NCBI RefSeq assembly: GCF_050624435.1
Contig: NC_134541.1
Span: 5,467,983-5,531,982, forward strand
Direction: 5' to 3'
DNA: 64,000 bases
Source of the DNA: Tenrec ecaudatus
Lineage: Eukaryota; Chordata; Mammalia; Afrosoricida; Tenrecidae
Each line of letters starts with the position of its first letter. The first letter of the stretch is position 1. Shown here in pieces: positions 34,206 through 46,065 of the stretch. The translations under genes and the position numbers were made by a program. The notes beneath the pieces are model-generated. The model saw only the letters and a list, made by a program, of their open reading frames with translations. It had not been told where the DNA came from and ran no database searches.

Positions 34206-34317
34206 CTTGACTTTAAAACATAGTTTACTGCTATTGTAAGCAAAACCGCCTACCTGGCATAACAATAGGTACATAGACCAATTCAATAGAACCAAGTCCA
34301 GAAATAAACATACATTA

Positions 34318-35132
34318 TGAAGAGGTACCCCAAAATGGATTTCCCCCTCAAAGCTATGTATTTAAATTTCTTTACAAAGCCAAACCTTACCACCTTCAAG
34401 TACTCTCTATTGCACTTAACTATATTTGTCAAATCTGCAATTCCATTAAGTCTCATGGAGTGAGGTCAGGTGAATAAGATGCATGAGGCAAGAGAGGGAT
34501 GCTGGGTTTTTTTTAAAAAAAAAACAAAAACCTGTGCACTGAGATGACTGCATAAGCAGGTACATTGTCGTCGTAGCAAAACCGGTCCCCCATCTGCCAC
34601 AAATAAGGTCTTTTGTCTCACACTGTTACTGTATCTTTTCAGAACCTCTAAAGAGAAAGCTTGATTAACAGTCTCACCTGGTGGAATGAACTCCAAATGT
34701 ACTATGAATCAACATTTTTGTCCATTTGAGAAGTTCACAGACATCCAGGATGAGCTTTCTAATCAATCGACATTTCACCTTTTTTGAAACAGAAAACCAC
34801 TTGTATACTTGAGTTTTTCCCACAGCGCTGTCGTTGTAAGCTGTGTTCAACATCACAACAGTTTCTGTGGCATTTTTCCCCAAGCAGGAAACAAAGTTTC
34901 ACAGCCACACGCTGTTCTCTTAAATTGGCCATCACACACACAAAATAACAAGGTTTGAGCAAAACTGCTTTTACAGAAAAATTCACTGTGACCAGAGAGA
35001 ATCTTCCCAGGTGATGCCACTGGGTGCACTAACTCAGAGTTGCTCAATGCTCACCTAGCGGGAAAAATGTGTACTACAAAAGCTCTTCCCAGCAGAGCTT
35101 TTTTCCATTGTTTTATTTTGGGTACCCCCTTG
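34318..35132 (-). mobile_element. Deleted mariner DNA transposon
   Basis: Imperfect inverted ends (ggtaccccaaaat near 34324 and the complement of attttgggtaccccc near 35115) sit next to TA dinucleotides at 34316-34317 and 35133-35134. The minus strand encodes mariner transposase N-terminal sequence (ATETVVMLNTAYNDSAVGKT followed by QVYKWFS). Further on it has the catalytic DNVPAYA block and a remnant of the PYSPDL block. At 815 bp it is shorter than the usual 1.3 kb, so the transposase is internally deleted; stops and frame changes are also present. It lies 92 bp before the finger exon. Confidence 0.88.
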
Positions 35133-35224
35133 TATCTAAGTCCAATCACTACTCAGGGACTTTCTAAGAGAGGCCAGCACAGCCCAGGTAGTCTCACTTG
35201 TAATGAAAAACATTCTCTCTTGAG

Positions 35225-36650
35225 CAGAACCAGAGTCAAAAATCTGCTCCTGTTCTTCCTACCTCCTGGCTCTCTCCTGTCAGCAATTCCTCAGTCAGCA
35301 TGTGCTTCAGATCTTCCTTAACTGGTGTGTAGAGAATCACTTCCATCCAGGGGATGCCAGCCCAAGGCAGCAGAAGCAGCCAGAGCGACAACATTTTGAT
35401 CAGAGGTGCGAGAGTGAAAACACACAAGCTCTGGACAGAGAAGACTTCTCCAGCCCAGAGACTGTCAGCAAGCCCAGAGAAGACAACCCAGTGGTAGGAA
35501 TGGAGCCCAACTTAGTCCAAAGGGCAAACAGCTCTGTGGAAACAGACAAGGGGTTAAAGGCATTAGAAAGCTCCAGATTTGAGGCAGTCAGCTCTAGAGA
35601 GGATGAGCCAGGCTCGAATGAAATCATACACCCTCACAAACCGGGGGACCATCATCCAGAGGAAGCTCTGTTTGCAGTGTGTAGACGAGGCTTTAGCCAC
35701 AAGTCATCTCTCATCACACACCAGAGGACACAATTGAGTGAGCAGCCTTGTATGTGCCTGGAGTGTGGGTGAGGCTTCCGCTAGAAGTCAGGCCTCCTTT
35801 TCCATCAGAGAAAAAGTCGTATGTTTGCAGTGAATGCGAACAGGGTGTTAAATGGAAATCAGGGCTTCTTATGAACCAGAAGACACATTTACAGGAAAAA
35901 CCTTATATTTGCAGTGAGTGTGGCCAACCAAGGTTGTGCCCAGAAATCAGGCTTACTTTCCCACCAGCGGACACACTCAAGGGAGAATCCATATGGATGC
36001 AAGGAATGTGGTCAAGGCTTTAGCTGTAAGGCAACTCTTTTTGAATCATTTTATTGGGGGCTCACACAACTCTTATCACAATGCATACATATATCCACTG
36101 TGTCAAGCACATTTGTATATTTGTTGCCATCATCATTCTCAAAACATTTTCTTTGTACTTGAGCCCTTGGTATCAGCTCCTAATTTCCCCCCTCCTTTCC
36201 TCACCCTCCCTCCCTCCCTCACGAACCCTTGAGTTATTACTATTTTTTCATGTCTTACATTGGAAGGCGATTCTTATCAGACACCAGAGGATACACTCAG
36301 GTGAGAAACCCTCTGTGTGCCTGGAGTATGGGCAAGGCTATACCCAGAAGTCAGGCCTTCTTTTCCACCAGAAAACACACTCCGAAAGGAAGCCACGTGT
36401 GTGCAAGGGTTGTGGGCGAGACTTTAACCAAGAGTCAAACCTCCTTATGCACCAGATGACACACTCAGGGGAGAAACCTTACATGTGCAAGGAGTGTGGT
36501 GAGGCTTTAGCCACAAGTTGAATCTCATTAGACATCAGAGAACACACTCAGGGGAGAAACCTTATGTGTGCAAGTAGTGTGACCCAGGCTTCAGGCACAA
36601 GTCAGCTCTTACCAGACATCGAATGCCAGATTCAGGAGAGAAACCTGACA
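35225..36650 (+). pseudogene. Zinc-finger exon of the ZNF343-like pseudogene
   Basis: The acceptor AG is at 35223-35224, in the same phase as human ZNF343. The frame is open from 35227 to 35769 and reads CQQFLSQHVLQIFLNWCVEN then HFHPGDASP, nearly identical to the human ZNF343 spacer (QQFLSQHVLQIFLGLCAENHFHPG). After the spacer come about nine C2H2 finger remnants, among them [40 protein letters not shown] and TLIRH-type pieces with SGEKP linkers. Finger 1 lacks its first cysteine. Stops occur in finger 2 (TGA at 35770) and in later fingers, with frame changes near 35810 and 35925 and again near 36500. A half-L1-like fragment splits finger 5 at 36040-36263. The exon stops against another LINE near 36655. 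Human ZNF343 has about twelve fingers. It is a dead paralogue, not the functional gene. Confidence 0.92.
36040..36263 (-). mobile_element. Half-L1-like LINE inserted in a zinc-finger codon run
   Basis: The 3' end of the family (tcattttattgggggctcac) is flanked by aaggcaactctt (36028-36039) and aaggcgattctt (36264-36275), a 12-bp duplication with two mismatches. The insertion lies between the KATL and LIRHQRIH parts of one finger. Confidence 0.88.
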
Positions 36651-36654
36651 GCTG

Positions 36655-37925
36655 TCAGACATTATATCTTTTTATAGCCAGACACCATCAGCTTTCTTCG
36701 CCACATTTGCTTATACACCCATTTGTCTTTGAGGATCGTATCATGGAGGTGAGCACACAATGATATGATTTTTTGTTCTTTGATGCCTGATAACTGATCC
36801 CTTCGGCACCTCGTGATCACACAGGCTGGTGTGCTTCTTCCATGTGGGCTTTGTTGCGTCTGAGCTAGATGGCCGCTTGTTTACCTTCAAGCTTTTAAGA
36901 CCCCAGATGCTATATTATTTGATAGCTGGGCACCATCAGCTTTCTCCGCCACATTTGCTTATTTACCCACTTTGTGTTCAGCGATTGTGTCGAGAAGGTG
37001 AGCATCATAGAATGCAAATTTAACAGAAGAAAGTATTCTTCAATTGAGGGAGTACTTGAGTGGCAGCCCAATGTCCTTCTGCTACCTTAATACTAAACCT
37101 ATAAATATAGGCACATAGATATATTTCCCCATCCTCATATATAAATATATTTATATATGTACATGCCTTTATTTAGACCTCTATAAATGCCCTTTGCCTC
37201 CTAGCTCTTTCCTCTATTTCCTTTGACTTTACTCTTGTCCCACTATCATGCTCAGTCTTCATTTGGGTTTCATTTGGTTACATTACCCTTGATCGTGCCC
37301 AACCAGGCCTCCTACACCCTCCTCACCACCGATTTGGATCACTTGTTGTTCCCTTGTCCCTGGGTTTGCTAACACCACTTCCTTTCCCCCTACCTCCCCC
37401 TCTCCCACATCCCCCCAGAACTGTCATTCCTGTTGTTTTCTCCTCCAGATTGTTCATCCAGCCTCTTATTTACATAAACCTGCGGAGATAATAACATGCA
37501 CAAAAAGACAAGACAGAGCAAAACTAAGCAACAATATACAACAAACCAACGACAAAAAAAAACACAACAAGAAAGGAAAGCTTGTAGTGAGTTCAAGGAC
37601 TGTTTGTTGGCCTTTAGGATGTTTTCCAGTCCAGTCTGTTGAGGCACCAAAACCTGGCCCCAAAGTCCACCTTCGGCATTCCCTGGGGACCTCGCCGCTC
37701 CATTCCCTTGCTGTTCTGTTGCACCCCCTTAGTCTTTTGCCCTGGTATGGCAGGATCAGATCGGGTGTAATTCTCATGCTATGTCTCTGGTTTTGCCCCC
37801 CATAGGGCCATGGGTCAGTCAGGGACGTCATGTCTCATAGTGGGGCCGGCCATGTGGTCCTCTCTGTAGACTGGCTGCTCTAATCGGGAATATCGTCCTC
37901 AAGGCTTGCTGGGACTTTTTTTTTT
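36655..37925 (-). mobile_element. Half-L1-like LINE, internal and 5' part
   Basis: It starts within the family (catcagctttcttcgccaca near 36695) and runs through the second copy of the internal duplication to gaatatcgtcctcaaggctt near 37890. The 3' end and A-tail are absent. A T-run at 37918-37928 follows. Confidence 0.8.
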
Positions 37926-38059
37926 TTAATGTTTGGAGGTTTTTGATTATTGGTTAAATTTCTTTACTCATTACAAGGTTAGAACAAAACCCCCCAAAGC
38001 CAAGTCCATGATCGTTGTTTCTGAGTGTTTACTTAGTAGAAATTCCCCAAAGGTTTCTA

Positions 38060-38850
38060 AGATTGTAATCTTTTTTTAATTAATACATATATCACATCAT
38101 TCCTTAGTTCAATAGCATCCAGCATAATTGTACAATGGCTACCGAAATCAGTTTCCAAGCATTCTTTTTCTACACAGGTTCCTTGACATCATCTTCCCTT
38201 CACCCCCATTCCACCACTGAACCCCAGCTCCCACCGAACCCCTGATTCTACTTGCTGTCTCTATAGGTTCATCAATCCCTGGCTTCATATATCAAAAAAT
38301 GGTAAAAATATAAAACTTCAAGAGGGTGAGCTCCAATGCCACGACACCTCAGCACGCCACCTTAATATAAGCAAACAAAAGCCACACCAAGAATACAATG
38401 TTGGAATGAGATCAGGTCCTGCATGTACCATACGGCGGTAGCTGCGGACAAAGTTTTAACTGGTCAGGTTAGATTTACGCCTTTGATCTTCTCATCTCTC
38501 CAACCTTCTCTGTTTAGTAACCACTTCCCTCCCACCCCTCAGTTGCAGATAGAGGCAGTGCTCCAGAGACTTAGTTCCTGTGGCGTTCCACAAATGAACC
38601 TTGGGCTCCCACCGTCAACCGTCGCCTCTGTGTACTGGGTCCTCACAATTTAGGGTCTGTTACTAGGCCCTCCTTGGATTTTGAATGATAGGCTTGCCAT
38701 CCTTTGGCAACTGGTGATGGTGTGCTTCTTCCCTGTGCACTTACTGGATGTCTCACTTAGGTGGCTGCTTGTCGAGTTGTGATTTGTTTTAACACCATTA
38801 GACATCCGATCTGCGGGGTTTTGATGACATCACACCTTCAACGATTGTAG
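38060..38850 (-). mobile_element. Older relative of the L1/half-L1-like 3' region
   Basis: It begins on the left with a T-rich A-tail complement. It shares the order ggtgatggtgtgcttcttcc, then cacttaggtggctgcttgtc, with the young family (ggctggtgtgcttcttcc ... gctagatggccgcttgtt). Strongly diverged. Confidence 0.55.
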
Positions 38851-39085
38851 GAAATCAGTACCAAACATTCCTTTGATTCTCCAGCTGCCCTAACTCACAG
38901 GGGCATCCAATCTGACAACTCGCAAATAGCTCTGCCTTTCTCGTCTTGAGCACTTTGGGTTTTATAGTTTTGCCATTCATTTCTGTTTGCCTTCTCTTAA
39001 GTGTTTTGGACAAGTTTGTTGCCATATAAAATATGCTGGCACTCCTGCCTCGGGCTGTTATTTTGAACCTCACTTTCTCTTCTCT

Positions 39086-39270
39086 GGAGCCCTCATTGGT
39101 GGAGTGGTCACGTGTTGGGCTGTGATCTGTATGGCTGGCAGTTCGAAACCACCAGCATCTCCCCGGGAGAAAGACTGGACTTTCTACTCCCATGAACAGT
39201 TACAGTTTCGGTTCCCCACAGGGGGGTCACTATGAGACAGCAGTGACTCCAAAACTGCGAGTCTGTTTGG
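39086..39270 (+). mobile_element. AFROSINE
   Basis: Head gccctcattggtggagtggt, body gagaaagactggactttcta and tail gacagcagtgactcc are present. Confidence 0.8.
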
Positions 39271-39299
39271 GGGTTTATTTTCTCTGTATGGGGATTAAG

Positions 39300-39850
39300 G
39301 GGTCAGTGGCACCTGCGCTTTGGTTGCTACCCTAATAAGAAATGCTGTGTCTCACCTCGGGCACACCTAGAACTTGAAGACGTGGTGTGTGCAGAAGCAG
39401 AAGGTTGCTGTACCATGATTGGTGAGCTGTTGGTAGGCACAAAAATAAGGTCTTCTACATCAATGTCCTATATGTGTATTAAGATATGTATTATTCTAGT
39501 AAACCGGTGATAGTCATCCTGTTTTATTTGGGTTTTCATATTAGGGTGTATCTCAGAGGTGCTATGGCATTGGGGTTACCCTCTTGAAGTTGTGATATAT
39601 GTTTTCTAGTTAATGAAACCCAGGAATGATGAACTTACTGGATAGCAAGTGGAACAAGGGTTTCGAGAGGGAGGGGGAGTGCAGGATTGCGATGTACAAG
39701 GGAGATGATGTCAAGGACCCTAGGAAGAAATAGTATGTTTGGAAACTGATTATGGAAGCAACAGTACAATCATGTGACTGAATGATGCAATGACATGACA
39801 TTTGTGTTAATGCCCAAGTAATAATAAAAACAACAACAATTTTAAAATGT
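39300..39850 (+). mobile_element. Older L1-type 3' region
   Basis: It shares caagtggaacaagggtttcg, tttggaaactgattatggaa and an A-rich end near 39845 with the copy that ends at 40760. No ORF. Confidence 0.55.
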
Positions 39851-39994
39851 TGTTTTTTTTCCAAACACATCCAGGAATGGGTTTGGGGCTTACACTAAAT
39901 CCTAGTTCCAACTTAAGAACAACTAGTTCTTTCATCATGGCCCTGCTCGATACTCCTTCTCAGGAAGGGAACACAGGAGACAGGTGCGATAGCA

Positions 39995-40760
39995 AAATGT
40001 GATGAAGAAATTAGATGGTGCCCAGCTATTAGATACAATAGCAACTAGGGTTTTAAAGGCTTGTCTCCCAACAAGCAGCCATCTAAGTGAAATGTCAACT
40101 ACGTCCACATGGAAGAAGTGCACCATCACCAGTCACCAGAGGTCTGTGAAGTCAAAGGAGTGTGAGAATCTGGTTTGCAGAGGCTGTGGATGACAATGGG
40201 TGCCCAAGACGTGTTTGTGGAACTGCCTTACATAGGGAATAAGCCTCCAGTGACCAACTTCTATCCACAGTTGAGGGATAGAGGAAAGTGGTTACTGAAC
40301 AGAGTGCATTCGAGAGATGTGTGTAGAACCTCAAAGACAAATCTGACTTGAACAGTTAAAAACTTTGTCAGCAGATACCCCCTATGATGCCTGCTGGACC
40401 TGATCTGGTCTCCAACACTTTCTGTATTTTTGGTTTGTACTGTTTTATCTATTAGGCTGTATCTCAGTGGTGTTAGGTCATTGTTTGAAGTCGTGTTTTA
40501 TGTTCTTTTAGTTTTTCGGTATATGGAACCCAGGATTGACTAGCCTATAGAGAAAGCAAGTAGAACAAGGGTTTCGGGGGAGGGAGTATAGTGATGGTGG
40601 CTGGGTGGAAGGGAAATAAGGTCAAGGAGTCTATGTAGAAAAGGAATGTTTGGAAACAGATTGAGGTAGCAATTGTATAATTCCACTGGACATAATTGAC
40701 CTTTGGAATAATAGGATATATGTATTACCATTAAGCCCTAATTAATAATAAATTCTTTTT
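39995..40760 (+). mobile_element. Older L1-type 3' region
   Basis: gcagccatctaagtgaaatg and acatggaagaagtgcaccat are the sense equivalents of the half-L1-like segment at 38.7 kb. caagtagaacaagggtttcg is shared with 39.65 kb. It ends at an A/T-rich tail near 40755. Confidence 0.6.
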
Positions 40761-41339
40761 AAAATGCTGCTTCTGAAGATTTAACGGGACTGGCTCTGGT
40801 ACCTCCAATTCCTAGATGTACATACCCTTTGACCTCAGTGTGGCTTGTGCTTAGGTTTATGGTCCTCCATACTAAAGTCTGACTCCATACTCAGGATCTG
40901 CCGTGAAGTACTTGTGGCCTGGGTAAACTAGATTTTCTGTGCAGTGAATTAGACTCAAACAATCCCAATGAGATGCCAAATTTAACTGAACTGTTGAATT
41001 GTATATGTGAAGTATATGCCAATAAAAGTTTTTTAAATGCATAAAACAAGCATTTGCAAAGTCAGATTCTGAAAATCCCCACTTCTGCTTTGCCATCAAC
41101 TATTAATCCTCTGTGTTCTTCTCTACCTGCTGATAAAACTCTGAATTTATCCACACACATTTTTCTTTTTTTTTTTTTTTTCAAAAAAGAATCTATTGCT
41201 TAATCTTTGTCTGAAATACCTTTTACTATCCATCTTGATGAAGGTTAAAACCAATGTTACTTTTATTTCTTGGGCTAGATCAGAGGTGTGAGACATTTTT
41301 CTAAGTTATATCAGGATCCTTATAAATATGTTGAAGTTG
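40761..41339. other. Unassigned AT-rich sequence with an L1 tail
   Basis: tatgccaataaaagtttttt near 41015 resembles a mammalian L1 3' end. The rest is not recognised. A T-run lies at 41165-41182. Confidence 0.35.
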
Positions 41340-41600
41340 TAGAATTTTTTAGCAGTTTCATTGGCATATAATTAACAAATCATACAATCCAATAGTTCAA
41401 CCATCTTAAGAAGAGTTTTACAATCATCACCACAAACAATTTTAGAACATTTTCTTTATCTGTTATTAGCTCCCCATTTCCCCCCAAACCTCCCTTGCCA
41501 TATACCCCCAAGAAACCATGAGTCCATTTACTATCTCTATAGATTTACCTATCCTGGATTTCCTACACAAAAATCCTTTTTTTAAAGTATAACAAAAACC
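41340..41600 (-). mobile_element. L1 3' UTR fragment, old mammalian type
   Basis: The words ggcatataattaacaaatca, gttttacaatcatcaccaca and ttttagaacattttctttat match the complement of L1M-type 3' UTRs. Confidence 0.7.
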
Positions 41601-41628
41601 TCAATTAAAAAAAAAAAGAACCCTCCCC

Positions 41629-43815
41629 CAGGAGAATTTATTTCAAAGGATGGCATTAAATTTGCAGCTCTGAGAGAGAGACATATCTGATTGGAGCTCA
41701 CAGGAGCAGATCAAGGGGGAGGAGGAGAGAGTAGAGCACATCCTGGCCCACCAGGCCGTGAGGACGATGTTCCTAATTAGAGCAGCCAGCCCACAGAGAG
41801 GACCACATGGCCGGCCCCACTATGAGACATGACGCCCCTCACTGACCCATAGCCCTACAGGGAACAACACCAAAGACACTGTGGGAATTGCACCCGATCT
41901 GATCCTGCCACACCAAAGCAAAACACTAAGGGGGTGGGTGCAACAGACCAACAAGGGAACGGAGCGGTGAGGTCCCCAGGGAATGCTGAAGGTGGACTTT
42001 GGGGCCAGGGCATGGTGCCCAACAGACTGGAATGGAAAACACTCCTAAAGGTCAACAAACAATCCTTGAACTAACTACAAGCTTTTCTTTCTTACTGTGT
42101 TTTGTTTTGTCATTGGTTTGTTGTTGTTTTGTTGTATATTGTTGCTTGGTTTTGCTCTGTCTTGTTTTGGGGCATATTATTATCTCCACAGGTCTGTCTA
42201 AATAAGATAGGCTGGATGAACAATCTGAAGGAGAAAACAACAGGACCGACAGATCCGGGAGGACATGGGAGAGGGGGAGGTTGGGGAAAAGGTAGTGATG
42301 TTAATAAACCCAGGGACAAGGGAACAACAAGTGATCCAAATCAGTGGTAAGGAGGGTGTGGGAAGCCTGGTAGGGCATGATCAAGGGTAATGTAACCAAG
42401 AGGAATTGCTGAAACTCTGGTGGGGACTGAGTATGATAGTGGGAGAGGAGTAAAGTCAAAGGAAATAGGGAAAATAGCTAGGAGGCAAAGGGCATTTATA
42501 GAGGTCTAGATAAAGACATGTACATATGTAAATATATTTATATATGAGGATGGGGAAATATATCTATGTGCATATATTTATATGTTTAGTGTTAAGGTAG
42601 CAGAATGACATTGGGTCTCCACTCAAGTACTCCCTCAATGCAAGAATACTTTCTTCTATTAAATTTGCATTCTATGATGCTCACCTTCCTGACACAACCG
42701 CTGAAGGCAAAGTGGGTGAATAAGCAAACGTGATGAAGAAAGCTGAGGGTGCCCAGATATAAAAAAATATAACATCTGGAGTCTTAAAGGCTTGAAGATA
42801 AACAAGCGGCCACCTAGCTCAGAAGCAACAAACCCCACATGGAAGAAGCACACCAGTCTGTGTGATCACAAGGTGCTGAAGATATCAGTTATCAGGAATA
42901 AAAGAACAAAACATCATATCATTGTGTGCTCACCTCCATGATACGATCCCTGAAGACAAATGGGTGCATAAGCAAATGTGGTGAAGAAAGCTGATGGTGG
43001 CCGGCTATAAAAGATATAGCGTCTGAGGTCTTAAAGGTTTGAAGGTAAGCAAGTGGCCATCTAGCTCAGAAGCAACAAAGCCCACATGGAAGAAAGCACA
43101 CCAGCCTGGGTGTTCATGAGGTGTCAAAGGGATCAGGTATCAGGCATCATCAGAACAAAAAATCTTACCATAGTGAATGGGGAGGGGAAGGGAAATGCGG
43201 ATTGGAGACCCAAAACCCATTTGTAGGCCACTGGACATCCCCTTACAGAAGGGTCTCAGGGAGGAGACAAGCCAGTCAGGGTGCGATGCAGCAACTTTCC
43301 TCTAGTTCCTAGATGCTTCCCCGCCCCCCACCCCCGCGCCCCCACTATCATGATCCCAATTCTACCTTGCAAGTCTGGCTACTAGACCAGAGGATGTACA
43401 CTGATACAGATAGGAACTGGAAACACAGGGAATCCAGGGTGATGATCCCTTCAGGACCAGTGGTGTGAGTGGCGATACTGGGAGGGTGTGTTGGAAAGGG
43501 GCAAGAGATTACAAGGATCTACATGTTACCTCCTCCCTGGGGGACGGACAACAGAAAAGTGAGTGAAGGGAGACGTCGGACAGGGCAAGATATAACAAAA
43601 TAATTTCTAAATTATCAAGGGTTCAGGAGGGAGGGGGAGCGGAGAGGGAGAGGAAAAATGAGGAGCTGATGCCAGGGGCTTAGGTGGAGAGCAAATGTTT
43701 TGAGAATGATAAGGGCAATGAATGTACAAATGTGCTTTACACAATTGATGTATGTATGAATTATGATAAAAGTTGTGTGATTCCCTAATAAAACGATTAA
43801 AAAATAAAATATTAA
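41629..43815 (+). mobile_element. Half-L1-like LINE, 2.2-kb sense copy
   Basis: The best sense-strand view of the 3' noncoding part: from ggagaatttatttcaaagga at the left to an AATAAAA signal and A-rich tail near 43785-43815. It matches the minus copy at 61.1-63.15 kb along its whole length. It contains the internal duplication (units near 42830 and 43085). No reverse transcriptase or other LINE protein is readable in any frame. Confidence 0.85.
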
Positions 43816-43839
43816 AAACTAGGACAAATTAAAAATGGA

Positions 43840-44350
43840 TCATGCAGGGAGATCAGTGGATATGGCGTTATATTTAAACTTAAATGCATCTGTAGTCATC
43901 CATTTTCTGGCGCATTCTGCATAATAGCAAGGCCGTCCACATCCCTGGTCTGTGGTCAGCGGTAATTCATCAGAGGCTTAATCCATGTGTATTTCCCCTT
44001 CACTTCAACAACAATAAAAATCTTCAACTTTAAAATGAGTCTAAAGGGAGATCAAATGATAAGATGTGACATTTTAACCTAACTACATCTGCCATAATGA
44101 ACTCTACAGTGCTCTCTGATGACAGGTGTATCCACGCCCCTCAGCAAGGGTCAGGGAGGATTCATGGGGCTTCATCCACCTGCTAACCCTGCAAATGGAT
44201 TTTGGGCGCTCTCGGTCATCCCTAGCCCTTTGCAAACAGGCGTTCACAATGTAAGCTCTGATATCATCCCCTCCGTTGGATTTGGATTTTATTACTTACC
44301 ATCCTTGGATCACACAGGCTGGTGTGCTTCTCCCATGAGAAGTTAAGCCC
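43840..44350. repeat. Unclassified dispersed repeat
   Basis: One half (44035-44140, aaagggagatcaaatgataa) resembles 47460-47530 (aaagggagatttaatgacaa). The other half (44195-44260, caaatggattttgggcgctc) resembles 53918-53985 (caaatggattttggagttcc). The class is unknown; it could be an LTR or a DNA element. Confidence 0.45.
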
Positions 44351-44469
44351 CTGGTGAATCAATCCCATCTGACCGTGGAACGGGGATGAGAATCGCCTTT
44401 CTGACATGCAGAATGCGCCGCAGAGAGGATTGTTGCAGATGCAGTTAGGGGAAAATGCAGTCCCCTATC

Positions 44470-44855
44470 ACTGGAACTTCCTCATGAATTTGTTCTGATT
44501 TTTAATAGTTTCTGCTTTCCTCTCTGTTGAGGTTTCCATCTGTTTTGCTTTTTTTTTCATCTTAGGTGTTGTTTTGGGGGGAAGAGGGGGCTTGGTAATA
44601 TTTTTCTGTATATGAAATTCAGGATAGGTAACTCTTTAAAGACAGTAAATGGATTAATAATTCCTTGGGGGTCTGGCAAGGGAGGTTGGGGGGAAATGGG
44701 GAGTTAATAGCAATGAGTACAAGAATAAAGAAGATGTTCTATAATTGTGGTGCTGATTGTACAACTCTTCTCGATGTGATTGAGCTAGGAATTGTGATGT
44801 GACTGAGCTGTGATATGTAAATTGTACGCCGATAAAACTGCTGAAAAATAAAAAG
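44470..44855 (+). mobile_element. L1 3' end, old mammalian type
   Basis: tggggggaaatggggagtta, gatgttctataattgtggtg, gtaaattgtacgccgataaa and an A-rich end give the classic L1M 3' terminus. Confidence 0.7.
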
Positions 44856-45186
44856 AGCAATTGAGCGGATGGTGGTGCCGGACTGGCGGTGGTTCGTTCT
44901 GTTACACACAGGGTTACTTTGAATCAGAACCTGCTGGAAAACGCCTAACAGCTGTAATAGTCCTATTTGTTGAAAAGTTATCTCTTTTCCCAATAAAAAT
45001 GTCACTTAGCATTTAATGAAAGAAAAATCGTTTGCCTGTCTCCCCCGATATACAGAAACAGACCCTGGCGGAAGAAAAAAGAAGAAGAAAAGAAACACAC
45101 TGAAGTATAAGTACTGAAAAAGGTAGAAGCTCTTTGTTACTTATAAAGTCTTCCATTTTAGCTGCCTCTGGTATAAGGGCCTATTC

Positions 45187-46065
45187 ATTTTTTTAAAATA
45201 ATTTTATTGGGGACTTCTACAGCTCTCATAACATTCCACACATCAATTGTATCAAGCATATTTGTACATGTGTTGCCATCATTGTTTTCTAAACATTTAC
45301 TTACTATTTGAGCCCTTGATATCAGCTCCTCTATTCCCCCTCCCTCTCCTACCCTCCTAATCCCTTGATAAATGATAAATTATTATTGTTTTCATATCTT
45401 ACACTGACTGCTGTCTCCCTTCACCCACATTTCTGTTGTTCACTCCCTGGGGGGTTGGGGGATTATGCGGTTTCCCTCCCCTCCCACCCCCCACTCCTGG
45501 TATTGCTACTCCCATTTCTATACCTGAGAGGTTTATCTGACCTGGATTTTGTGAGCTCTTATCTGTACCTGTGTACATGCTCTGGTCTAGCCAGAACTGA
45601 AAGGCAAGACTGGGGTCATGATAGTGGGGGGTGAGGAAGCCTTAAAGAACCAGAGGAATACTATGTATTTCATTGGTGCTATACTGTGCCCTGGTTGACT
45701 CATCTCTTCCTTATGACCCTTCTGTGAGGGGATGTCCTATGAGCCACAGATGGCTTTTGGGTCTCTCTTCGGAACCATCTCATTCTCAGTATGTTTTGGG
45801 TCTTCTGGTGTCTTACCTGATTCTCTCTGCACATGTGGGCTTCTTCCATGTGGCCTTATTGCTTCTGTGCTAGATGGCTGCATATTTAACGTCAAGCCTT
45901 TAAGACCTCAGGTGTTTTGTCTTTTGATAGCCAGGCACTATCAGCTTTCTTCATCACATTTGCTTATGTACCCTTTTTGTCTTCAGAAAGGATGAGCGTC
46001 ACAGAATGCCAGGTTGTTAGAACAAAGTTTTCTTGCATTGGTAGGGGGCCGGGGGAGGGGGCAGG
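45187..46065 (-). mobile_element. Half-L1-like LINE
   Basis: The A-tail complement and ttttattggggacttctaca are at the left. It runs to ggatgagcgtcacagaatgc near 45990. It has only one copy of the internal unit. Confidence 0.82.

Noticed and set aside
34674-35047. Minus frames as a host gene
   Set aside because: The sequence is mariner transposase N-terminus between mariner-type ends.
36229-36521. Zinc-finger frames at 36.2-36.5 kb as a small functional zinc-finger gene
   Set aside because: They are fragments of the pseudogene finger exon, separated by a LINE insertion and frame changes.
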